Origin: Bacillota bacterium
Lineage (GTDB): Bacteria > Bacillota_A > Clostridia > DSM-8532
Assembly (NCBI GenBank): GCA_023424865.1
Contig: JAFADM010000139.1
Coordinates: forward strand, 1 to 5,581
Length of the DNA: 5,581 nucleotides
Direction: 5' to 3'
Shown here: piece by piece, positions 1 to 5,556 of the stretch
Layout: the number at the start of each line of letters is the position of its first letter
Numbering within the stretch: the first letter of the stretch is position 1
Notes under the pieces: model-generated
Seen by the model: only the letters and a program-made list of their open reading frames with translations
The model's database searches: none
What the model was told of the DNA's origin: nothing
Program-made: the position numbers and the translations under genes

Positions 1-2
1 AA

Positions 3-686
3 ATGGATTCTTTTAAAGTGCTGGAAATCAAGGAGAGCGTGTTTGCCGACAACAACCGTCAGGCTGATTTACTCAGGGAGACTCTCCGGCAGAAAAAAAT
101 CTTTTTACTCAATCTCATGTCTTCCCCTGGGGCAGGCAAAACAACAACTCTTACAAAAACCATTGACGCACTGAAGGATGAGTTCCGTATGGGCATTATG
201 GAAGCCGACATCGATTCGGATGTGGATGCCAAAACCATAGCCAAAACGGGAACAAAGGTCATCCAGCTTCACACCGGGGGCATGTGCCACCTGGACGCGG
301 ACATGACCCGGCAGGGCCTGGACGGTCTGGGGGTAGAGGACATCGATCTGGCCATACTGGAAAATGTGGGCAATTTGGTGTGCCCGGCGGAGTTTGACAC
401 CGGTTCATCCAAAAACGCCATGATTCTAAGCGTCCCCGAGGGTGACGACAAGCCCCTCAAATACCCTCTGATGTTCTCCATTTCAGATGTGCTGCTTATA
501 AATAAGATCGATGCCATGGGCTTTTTCGACTTCGATCTTGAAGCCTGCATCCAGCGTGTCCGAAAAATTAATCCCAACATTAAAATTATACCCATTTCGG
601 CCAAAACCGGAGAAGGCATCGCCGAATGGGCTCAATGGCTGCGCATGGAGGCTAATAACTGGCTTAAACAAGCAGGCGGCAGATAA
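3..686 (+). CDS. hypB: HypB, nickel-loading GTPase for hydrogenase (nickel enzyme) maturation
   Basis: HypB is a cytoplasmic SIMIBI-class GTPase. With HypA it inserts nickel into the large subunit of [NiFe]-hydrogenase, and in some bacteria it also serves other nickel enzymes. The 227-residue protein shows the P-loop SSPGAGKTTT (residues 40-49), the acidic switch stretch EADIDSDVDA (67-76), GGMCHLDA with Cys95-His96, and ENVGNLVCPAEFD with Cys127. The equivalent Cys-His and Cys form the metal site at the GTPase dimer interface in characterised HypB proteins. NKID (167-170) is the guanine-specificity motif, and SAKTGEG (199-205) resembles the G5 loop. There is no N-terminal CxxCGC nickel site and no His-rich stretch, so this is the short form, and its length is normal for that form. 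The ATG at position 3 gives the expected N-terminus, but the ribosome binding site lies outside the window, so the start is not proven. The next gene begins about 30 bases downstream, suggesting a shared transcript. Confidence 0.95.
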   Translation: MDSFKVLEIKESVFADNNRQADLLRETLRQKKIFLLNLMSSPGAGKTTTLTKTIDALKDEFRMGIMEADIDSDVDAKTIAKTGTKVIQLHTGGMCHLDADMTRQGLDGLGVEDIDLAILENVGNLVCPAEFDTGSSKNAMILSVPEGDDKPLKYPLMFSISDVLLINKIDAMGFFDFDLEACIQRVRKINPNIKIIPISAKTGEGIAEWAQWLRMEANNWLKQAGGR

Positions 687-701
687 AGGATTAGGCATTT
701 G

Positions 702-708
702 AAGGGAG
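702..708 (+). promoter_or_regulatory. Ribosome binding site of the flavoprotein gene
   Basis: AAGGGAG lies 8 bases before the ATG at 717 and supports that start. A second purine run, AAAGGA (685-690), sits 8 bases before the in-frame TTG at 699, so the longer start cannot be fully excluded. ATG is preferred because it has the stronger codon and an adequate site. Confidence 0.6.
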
Positions 709-716
709 AAAGGGAT

Positions 717-3425
717 ATGGCGGTAAAGCTAAAGGTATTGGCATTTGCCAACAAGGTAAGCAACAGAAAGCCGGGAGCCAAAAATGCGTTTACGCAAACG
801 GATCCCGAGTATAAAATACTGGAGCCGGTGGTTACGGAGGAGATGGCAGAGGCAGCTCTCTGCCTCGACTTCAGGATTCCCAAAAGCGCGAAGGAGGTTG
901 CAGCCCTTTGCGGCAAGCCTTTGGAGCTTACCACAAAGCTTCTTTTGGAGCTGGCCGATGCAGGCGTTTGTTTTGTTAACGAAAAGAACGGTATAGATGT
1001 CTTTTGGTATGACACCTGGGTTCCCGGCATTATGGAAATGATGGCCAACAACCTGGAAAATGTCCGCAAATACCCTCAAATTGCTGAAGCCTTTGAGGAA
1101 TACGGTCGGGTCCGTGGCGCCAAAACGGCCGGCATGCTTCCGGTGGGCGTTGGCCTTATGCGCGTTATTCCCATTGAAAGCGCCATTGACGGAGAATCCC
1201 GCCGGGCTTCCTATGAGGAGGTTTCCAAATACCTGAATGAGAACACGGTTTTTTCTGTATCCGACTGTGCCTGCCGTACGGTTCGGGAATCCATGGGTGA
1301 GGGCTGCGGGCATTTAAAAGAAGAAATGTGCATTCAAATGAGCCATGCGGCGGAATATTACATCCGCACCGGACGTGGCCGGCAGATTACCCGTGAGGAA
1401 GCCTTTGAAATTATCCATCGGGCCGAGGAAAACGGCCTCATGCATCAGATCCCCAATCTGGACGGTTCAGGAAAAACCCATGCCATCTGCAACTGCTGCG
1501 GATGTTCATGTCTTTCCCTCCGTACCGCCGAAATGTTCCTCAACGTGGATATGGTACGCTCCAATTACGTGGCCCAGGTAGACAAGTCCAAATGCGTGGC
1601 CTGCGGTGAATGCGTGGAGAACTGTCCTGTCAACGCTCTTCGCCTGGGACAAAAAATCTGTTCCAGCAAGCCCGTTGTGGAGGATATTACCACGACAGTT
1701 ACTCCCCGCGACACCGAATGGACTCAGGACAAGTGGAATCCGGACTACCGTCTCAACCGCAAAAACGTGGTGGAAACAGGTACCAGTCCCTGCAAAACCA
1801 ATTGTCCCGCCCACATCGGCATCCAGGGCTATATAAAACTTGCAGCCCAGGGCAAATACACGGAAGCCCTGGAGCTGATAAAAAAGAACAACCCCTTTCC
1901 GGCGGTATGCGGACGCATCTGTCCCCGGCGATGTGAATCGGCCTGTACCCGGGGCGACATTGACGAGCCGGTGGCCATCGACGATATTAAAAAGTTCATT
2001 GCCCAACAGGATCTTAATAAGGATCGCCACTACATACCCAAAAAGCGCCACGATTACGGCAAAAAGATAGCTGTGGTGGGAGCAGGCCCATCCGGTCTTT
2101 CCTGCGCCTATTACCTTGCCATTGACGGTTATAAGGTGACCGTATTTGAAAAGCAGGAGCAGCTTGGCGGTATGCTCACTCTGGGTATTCCCGGCTTCCG
2201 TCTTGAAAAGGACGTGGTGAAGGCGGAAATTGAAATACTGGGTGAAATGGGCGTTGAGTTCAAAACCGGTGTGGAGGTCGGAAGGGATATTACCCTGGAG
2301 CAGTTGAGAAGCCAGGGCTACAAGGCCTTTTATCTGGCAGTGGGCGCTCAGGCGGGACGCCGGTTGGGAATTGAGGGTGAGGATGCTGCCGGTGTTGAAA
2401 CCGGGGTAAGCTTCCTTCGCCGTATCAATCTGGGAGAAGACGTTAAGCTCTCCGGCAATGTTATTGTTATCGGCGGCGGAAACGTAGCCATCGACGTGGC
2501 CCGCTCGGCGGTCCGTGTTAATGATGGCGGAGGGGTTGCCATGTACTGTCTGGAAAGCCGGAAGGAAATGCCTGCCCTTCCTGAGGAAGTTGAAGAAGCT
2601 GAGGAAGAGACCATCGCCATTCGAAACGGCTGGGGCCCGGTGCGAATTCTTACCGTGAAGGGCAAGGTCACCGGCGTGGAATTTAAAAAATGTGTGTCTG
2701 TCTTTAACGAACAGGGCCGGTTCGCTCCTGTTTTTGACGACACCGAATGCATTACGGTACCTGCCGACCATGTGCTGTTAAGCGTGGGTCAGGCCATTGA
2801 ATGGGGCGGCCTTCTTGAGAATAGCCAGGCACAGCTTAATCCCAATAACACCCTTAAGGCAGACCCCGTCACCCTGCAAACCCATCAGCCCGATGTTTTT
2901 ACCGGCGGAGACGCCTACACGGGACCCAAATTCGCCATTGATGCCATAGCCCTTGGCAAGGAGGCCGCCGTCTCCATCCACCGCTTTGTCCAGCCCGGCC
3001 AGGACTTGCTCATCGGAAGGGACAGAAGGGAATACCTTGCCCTGGACAAGAGCAGCGTGGTGTTTGACGGCTACGACACCCAATCCAGGCAAAAAGCCAC
3101 GTCAGAGGCACCTCCCCAGGCTCACAGGCAGTTTAAGGATGTCCGGGGCTTCTTTACCGAGGAACAGCTTAAAAAAGAAACCGAGCGCTGCCTGGGCTGC
3201 GGTGCCACGGTGGTAGATCAATACCTTTGCGTCGGCTGCGGCCAATGCACCACCAAATGCAAATTCGACGCCATTCACCTGGAACGCCGGTATGACGGGG
3301 AAGGCGTAAGCTATGAGCACCTAAAACCCGTGGTTATTAAGCATGTCCTAAAGCGCAAGGTTAAAATGACAACCAAGAAAATAAAAAATGCTTTAACCGG
3401 CAAGCTTAACCCGGTAAAAGGGTAA
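717..3425 (+). CDS. Multi-cluster iron-sulfur flavoprotein, GltD-like FAD/NAD(P)H oxidoreductase
   Basis: Predicted soluble electron-transfer flavoprotein of 902 residues. Domains in order (numbered from the ATG at 717): a helical, winged-helix-like segment (about 38-90); a cysteine cluster, SDCACR (C184, C186), C197, C205 and CNCCGCSC (C258-C265); one ferredoxin motif CxxCxxCxxxCP (C293, C296, C299, C303); the two-cluster domain typical of glutamate synthase small subunits (C359, C363, C398, C402, C406, C410); an FAD Rossmann motif GAGPSG (455-460) with acidic E478; an NAD(P)H Rossmann motif GGGNVAID (586-593); the FAD-closing GGD (730-732); and a C-terminal RCLGCG (C825, C828) followed by CxxCxxCxxxC (C838-C848). 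No membrane segment or signal peptide is visible. The ATG is preceded at good spacing by AAGGGAG (702-708). A TTG at 699 in the same frame could add six residues. The gene lies between hypB and hypA, so a role with a nickel enzyme is plausible, but substrate and partner are unknown. It is not a conventional GltD: it is about twice that length and no GltB gene is adjacent. Confidence 0.88.
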   Translation: MAVKLKVLAFANKVSNRKPGAKNAFTQTDPEYKILEPVVTEEMAEAALCLDFRIPKSAKEVAALCGKPLELTTKLLLELADAGVCFVNEKNGIDVFWYDTWVPGIMEMMANNLENVRKYPQIAEAFEEYGRVRGAKTAGMLPVGVGLMRVIPIESAIDGESRRASYEEVSKYLNENTVFSVSDCACRTVRESMGEGCGHLKEEMCIQMSHAAEYYIRTGRGRQITREEAFEIIHRAEENGLMHQIPNLDGSGKTHAICNCCGCSCLSLRTAEMFLNVDMVRSNYVAQVDKSKCVACGECVENCPVNALRLGQKICSSKPVVEDITTTVTPRDTEWTQDKWNPDYRLNRKNVVETGTSPCKTNCPAHIGIQGYIKLAAQGKYTEALELIKKNNPFPAVCGRICPRRCESACTRGDIDEPVAIDDIKKFIAQQDLNKDRHYIPKKRHDYGKKIAVVGAGPSGLSCAYYLAIDGYKVTVFEKQEQLGGMLTLGIPGFRLEKDVVKAEIEILGEMGVEFKTGVEVGRDITLEQLRSQGYKAFYLAVGAQAGRRLGIEGEDAAGVETGVSFLRRINLGEDVKLSGNVIVIGGGNVAIDVARSAVRVNDGGGVAMYCLESRKEMPALPEEVEEAEEETIAIRNGWGPVRILTVKGKVTGVEFKKCVSVFNEQGRFAPVFDDTECITVPADHVLLSVGQAIEWGGLLENSQAQLNPNNTLKADPVTLQTHQPDVFTGGDAYTGPKFAIDAIALGKEAAVSIHRFVQPGQDLLIGRDRREYLALDKSSVVFDGYDTQSRQKATSEAPPQAHRQFKDVRGFFTEEQLKKETERCLGCGATVVDQYLCVGCGQCTTKCKFDAIHLERRYDGEGVSYEHLKPVVIKHVLKRKVKMTTKKIKNALTGKLNPVKG

Positions 3426-3460
3426 ACTAAATAAATGTAAAACGCATCGTCTATAAATAT

Positions 3461-3514
3461 GCAGCCGCAGGCTGAACCTAAGCGGAATACCGCCGGGTTT
3501 TAAGCCTGCGCTGC
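3461..3514 (+). other. Long nested hairpin in the leader of hypA
   Basis: The 110 bases between the flavoprotein stop and hypA contain a 54-base element that folds on itself. The outer stem pairs GCAGC (3461-3465) with GCTGC (3510-3514) and GCAGGCT (3467-3473) with AGCCTGC (3503-3509), with C3466 as a single bulge: 12 base pairs. Inside it AACC (3475-3478) can pair with GGTT (3496-3499). GCGG (3482-3485) pairs with CCGC (3490-3493) around an AATA loop. No U-run follows, so it is not a standard intrinsic terminator. It ends only 7 bases before the hypA ribosome binding site. It could be an mRNA processing or stability element, a regulatory leader, or a copy of a palindromic repeat. I do not recognise it as a known riboswitch class. 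Confidence 0.55.
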
Positions 3515-3521
3515 CCTGTTT

Positions 3522-3528
3522 AAGGGGG
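3522..3528 (+). promoter_or_regulatory. Ribosome binding site of hypA, deciding a TTG start
   Basis: AAGGGGG lies 7 bases before the TTG at 3536. It supports the rare start codon, which the protein also requires: the invariant HypA N-terminus Met-His-Glu begins exactly here. Confidence 0.75.
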
Positions 3529-3535
3529 AAAAGCA

Positions 3536-3877
3536 TTGCACGAGCTGGGTATTATGTTCCATGTGGTTAAAAAGGTAGAGACTGTGGCCTGGGAAAACGG
3601 GCTTACTAAAATTGAAGCCCTGGTACTCCAGGTGGGTGAGCTGGCTTCGGTAGTCCCTCAGTATATTCACGCCTGTTATCCCGCAGCGGTGGATGGAACC
3701 CTTCTTGAAAGCACCCGGCTGGAAATAGAAACACTTCCTGCCAACGGCCTGTGTCAGGGCTGCAAAAAGGTTTATAACGTGGTGGAGAACCGAAGAAAAT
3801 GCCCTTTCTGCGGCAGCGGGGATTTTGAGCTCATAAGCGGCCGGGAATTTAATATCAAGGAGATCCGAGCCCTATGA
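3536..3877 (+). CDS. hypA: HypA, nickel/zinc metallochaperone
   Basis: HypA binds nickel and partners HypB in loading nickel into [NiFe]-hydrogenase precursors; it acts in the cytoplasm. The 113-residue length is normal for the family. The N-terminus is MHE, whose His2 is the known nickel ligand, followed by the conserved VGELASVVP stretch (33-41). The structural zinc site is the pair CQGC (C73, C76) and CPFC (C89, C92). The start is TTG; no other start would keep His2 in place, and an AAGGGGG site lies 7 bases upstream. It is 110 bases downstream of the flavoprotein gene, with a hairpin between. Co-transcription with hypB is likely but not proven. The stop codon overlaps an ATG (ATGA) that opens only a 17-codon frame, so no genuine partner gene follows. 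The convergent MarR gene ends about 120 bases away. Confidence 0.95.
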   Translation: MHELGIMFHVVKKVETVAWENGLTKIEALVLQVGELASVVPQYIHACYPAAVDGTLLESTRLEIETLPANGLCQGCKKVYNVVENRRKCPFCGSGDFELISGREFNIKEIRAL

Positions 3878-3927
3878 AAGCGTCTCAACGAATTTCTTGC
3901 CTCAAGGGACTGAGCGTCATACTGTAA

Positions 3928-3965
3928 ACGGAATCCAGGCACCTTCTGAAAGTGTCCTGATCCGT
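3928..3965. terminator. Imperfect hairpin between convergent genes, possible terminator
   Basis: CGGA (3929-3932) pairs with TCCG (3961-3964), TC (3934-3935) with GA (3959-3960), AGG (3937-3939) with CCT (3956-3958) and CAC (3940-3942) with GTG (3952-3954). A3933, C3936 and T3955 are bulged, and the loop is 9 bases; A3928-T3965 can extend the stem. It sits between the 3' ends of hypA and the MarR gene, where a bidirectional terminator would be expected. There is no good T-run on either strand, so intrinsic termination is uncertain. The rest of the 3878-3998 gap shows no clear feature. Confidence 0.3.
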
Positions 3966-3998
3966 GACAGCCCGCATTGCCCCTAAATCTACGGCATA

Positions 3999-4451
3999 TT
4001 AAAAGTGGTTTTCAACAACCTTACCGGCGTGTCTTAAAAAGGCTTGAATCGTTTCCAGTTCCCTTTCATTCAGGCCTTCCAGGTAATCAAAAAAGGGCCT
4101 GTCATATTCAAGATGATACTCCTCATGAAGGCGATAGGCTTCCCTGCCCTTATCCGTCAGAAAAAGGCGCAGCCGTTTTTTATCCCGGGGGTCCTCTTCT
4201 TTTGTTAAATAGCCCCGTTCCTCAAGCTTACCCACCGTTTTTGCAACTACGGCCCGGGTAATGTTAAAACTCCGGGCTATTTCTGAGATAAATATTCCCG
4301 GATAGTCACCCATCATTTTAAGGATATGGATCTCTCCCCGGTAAAAGGTCATATTCGGGGAGCCAAAATCCAACCGGTTCGTCTTGCCGTTGGCGATGCG
4401 CTCCGTTATCCGGATAAAATCATTGATAACAGCGTTGGTCTTCTCTGTCAT
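3999..4451 (-). CDS. MarR-family winged helix-turn-helix transcriptional regulator
   Basis: Likely a dimeric DNA-binding repressor. The 150-residue length is typical of MarR proteins. Helices near both ends (about 5-20 and 103-147) would form the dimer interface. The DNA-binding core has GIFISEIARSFNITRAVVAKTVGKLEERGYL (52-82, shown here as motif blocks: ISEIAR helix, then ITRAVVAKTVGKLEERG recognition helix). The wing DPRDKKRLRL (87-96) carries the conserved D-x-R-D-x-(K)-R pattern, followed by LTDKG. The ATG overlaps the stop of the upstream methyltransferase gene (4 bases shared), and AAAGAGG (4459-4465, minus strand) lies 7 bases before it, so translation is coupled. It probably represses its own operon through the twin palindromes over the promoter at 5508-5556. 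The ligand is unknown. There is no conserved N-terminal cysteine, so a redox-sensing OhrR-type mechanism is not suggested: the protein has no cysteine at all. Confidence 0.9.
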   Translation of the reverse strand: MTEKTNAVINDFIRITERIANGKTNRLDFGSPNMTFYRGEIHILKMMGDYPGIFISEIARSFNITRAVVAKTVGKLEERGYLTKEEDPRDKKRLRLFLTDKGREAYRLHEEYHLEYDRPFFDYLEGLNERELETIQAFLRHAGKVVENHF

Positions 4452-5470
4452 AGCTCTGCCTCTTTCACCTTGTAAAAGCTCCCCGGCAGGCCTTTAAAAG
4501 CACCGCCCGCATCATTACTCCCAATAAAAGCAAAGCCGTGGCGTGAAAGAGCCTCCTCAATCGTCTTGCCGGTAAGGAGAATATCAAGTCCGTCCAGATG
4601 GCTTGAGAGCCAGCCCAGAATGGCCTCGGGAGGAGACTGGTAATCCTCGCTTACGTTATGGGCTACAAGGTATAAATAGCCACCCGGATTTAACGCACCC
4701 CGAAGCTTTGCCATAAGAGCATCAAGATGATCCCTTGCAAAATCAATGATACCCGAAGCAATAATTAAATCGTAGCCTCCGTCTAGAGCATCGGTATTAA
4801 AATCGCCTTCCATTACTTCCATGCGCTGCCCCAAATTTCGCTTTGAGATAAGATCTTTAGATACCTCCGCCACTCCCGGAGCCTCAAAAACAACTCCCTT
4901 GGAATCCGGAAAGGCCGAAACAAGCTCAATGGCCAGAACACCGCTTCCTCCCCCCAGATCAAGGATTTTTCCGGGAGGACGGGAGGAAAACAGCTTAAGG
5001 GCGGCCTGCACAAGGGCCTGTACCCTTCCCGCATACATTTCGGGAATACCGGTACGGGCGGCCTCACAGAAATCGTAAACCTCTATACCCTGGTTACGCT
5101 CTGCTATACGGCAGTCAGGCCCTTCATAAAGCCGCTGATCCAGACGGTGAAGGGACATCATCTTTTCGCGGAAAAGGAGGCTTTTGCCCAGATATAAGGG
5201 ACTGCTTTCGTTTAGGTAGGTATTGCTCTGTACCGTATTGCGGTAGGCATCCCCCTTTTTTTCAAGCAGCCCGATGCAGGCCAGAGCGTTAAGGTAAAAG
5301 GAAAGGCTTCGCGGGTTAAGACCCGTTTTTTCAGCCGCCGTCCGGGAGGTCTTCCAATTTTCCATATAAGAAAAAAGCTTTACCCGTACAGCGGATAAAA
5401 AAAGCTCCGTCTCCCTCTTTTGATGCAGGAGCTTGTAATAGCCCACCGGGCTTTCTTCAGCCTTTAGCAT
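4448..5470 (-). CDS. SAM-dependent methyltransferase, small-molecule O-methyltransferase type
   Basis: A 340-residue class I methyltransferase with the two-domain layout of the Methyltransf_2/hydroxyneurosporene-type O-methyltransferases. Residues about 15-90 form a winged-helix dimerisation domain (TSRTAAEKTGLNPRSLSFYLNAL begins at 41; LLEKKGDAYRNT ends the wing). The Rossmann domain has motif I ILDLGGGSG (169-177), VVFEAPGV (193-200) with acidic E196 expected to bind the SAM ribose, GDFN (222-225), DLIIASGIIDF (234-244) and LNPGGYLYLV (260-269). The histidine of the plant-type LHDW motif is not present at the matching place (IIDF), so the catalytic scheme may differ. The ATG at 5470 is well supported by GAGGTGA (minus strand, 5475-5481). 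It is the first gene of an operon with the MarR gene, driven by a sigma-A promoter at 5519-5547. The substrate is unknown; a phenolic, quinone-like or cofactor precursor would fit the family, but nothing here decides it. Confidence 0.87.
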   Translation of the reverse strand: MLKAEESPVGYYKLLHQKRETELFLSAVRVKLFSYMENWKTSRTAAEKTGLNPRSLSFYLNALACIGLLEKKGDAYRNTVQSNTYLNESSPLYLGKSLLFREKMMSLHRLDQRLYEGPDCRIAERNQGIEVYDFCEAARTGIPEMYAGRVQALVQAALKLFSSRPPGKILDLGGGSGVLAIELVSAFPDSKGVVFEAPGVAEVSKDLISKRNLGQRMEVMEGDFNTDALDGGYDLIIASGIIDFARDHLDALMAKLRGALNPGGYLYLVAHNVSEDYQSPPEAILGWLSSHLDGLDILLTGKTIEEALSRHGFAFIGSNDAGGAFKGLPGSFYKVKEAEL

Positions 5471-5474
5471 AAAC

Positions 5475-5481
5475 TCACCTC
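5475..5481 (-). promoter_or_regulatory. Ribosome binding site of the methyltransferase gene
   Basis: GAGGTGA on the minus strand matches the anti-Shine-Dalgarno sequence closely and precedes the ATG (5470-5468) by 4 bases from its 3' end. It fixes the start. Confidence 0.8.
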
Positions 5482-5488
5482 TATTTTT

Positions 5489-5506
5489 AGTTAGTCAAAG
5501 CTAACT
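5489..5506. promoter_or_regulatory. Third, diverged palindrome in the leader of the methyltransferase-MarR operon
   Basis: AGTTAG (5489-5494) and CTAACT (5501-5506) are perfect inverted arms around TCAAAG. The centre resembles the TCAAG centre of the operator at 5536-5556, and the arms (GTTAG/CTAAC against GTATG/CATAC) look like a diverged version. It lies downstream of the predicted transcription start and upstream of the ribosome binding site. It may be a weak auxiliary operator or a small RNA hairpin in the 5' leader. Confidence 0.4.
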
Positions 5507-5507
5507 C

Positions 5508-5528
5508 ATTGTATGCCAAGTATACAAT
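5508..5528. promoter_or_regulatory. Operator palindrome O2, overlapping the -10 box
   Basis: Perfect 7-base inverted arms ATTGTAT and ATACAAT flank a 7-base centre. The site matches the operator at 5536-5556 at 17 of 21 positions. Its centre (5518) is 28 bases from that of O1 (5546). AACTCA (5503-5508) abuts it at one edge, and the same hexamer recurs at 5530-5535 beside O1, so the whole unit looks like a tandem duplication. The -10 hexamer lies within it, as expected for a repressor site; the probable ligand is the MarR protein of this operon. Confidence 0.75.
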
Positions 5529-5547
5529 CAACTCAGTTGTATGTCAA
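5519..5547 (-). promoter_or_regulatory. Sigma-A-type promoter of the methyltransferase-MarR operon
   Basis: On the minus strand TTGACA (5547-5542) and TATACT (5524-5519) are separated by exactly 17 bases: a perfect -35 and a five-of-six -10. The start of transcription is predicted near 5512, giving a leader of about 40 bases before the ATG at 5470. Both hexamers are buried in near-identical palindromes, so the promoter should be strong but tightly repressible. Confidence 0.85.
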
Positions 5548-5556
5548 GCATACAAC
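5536..5556. promoter_or_regulatory. Operator palindrome O1, overlapping the -35 box
   Basis: Perfect 8-base inverted arms GTTGTATG and CATACAAC flank a 5-base centre (TCAAG on the plus strand). The length and symmetry fit a dimeric MarR-type regulator. The -35 hexamer lies inside the site, so bound protein would block sigma-factor contact. Confidence 0.78.

Noticed and set aside
699..719. TTG start at 699 for the flavoprotein, giving 908 residues
   Set aside because: The ATG at 717 has a good AAGGGAG site at proper spacing and a better start codon. The extra six residues look like translated Shine-Dalgarno sequence (KGERD). It is not fully excluded.
1506..2771. Long open frame (421 codons) on the minus strand inside the flavoprotein gene
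   Set aside because: The plus-strand frame over the same bases encodes the ferredoxin, GltD cluster, FAD and NAD(P)H motifs. The antisense translation shows no recognisable domain and is explained by codon bias of the real gene.
3436..3457. Possible separate promoter for hypA (TATAAA at 3452-3457)
   Set aside because: No -35-like hexamer sits at 16-18 bases. The nearest candidate, TGTAAA, is only 10 bases away, and transcription would start inside the hairpin.
3461..3535. Known riboswitch (c-di-GMP, ZTP, cobalamin, NiCo) in front of hypA
   Set aside because: The conserved sequence blocks of those classes, as far as I can recall them, are absent. Only helix formation is evident.
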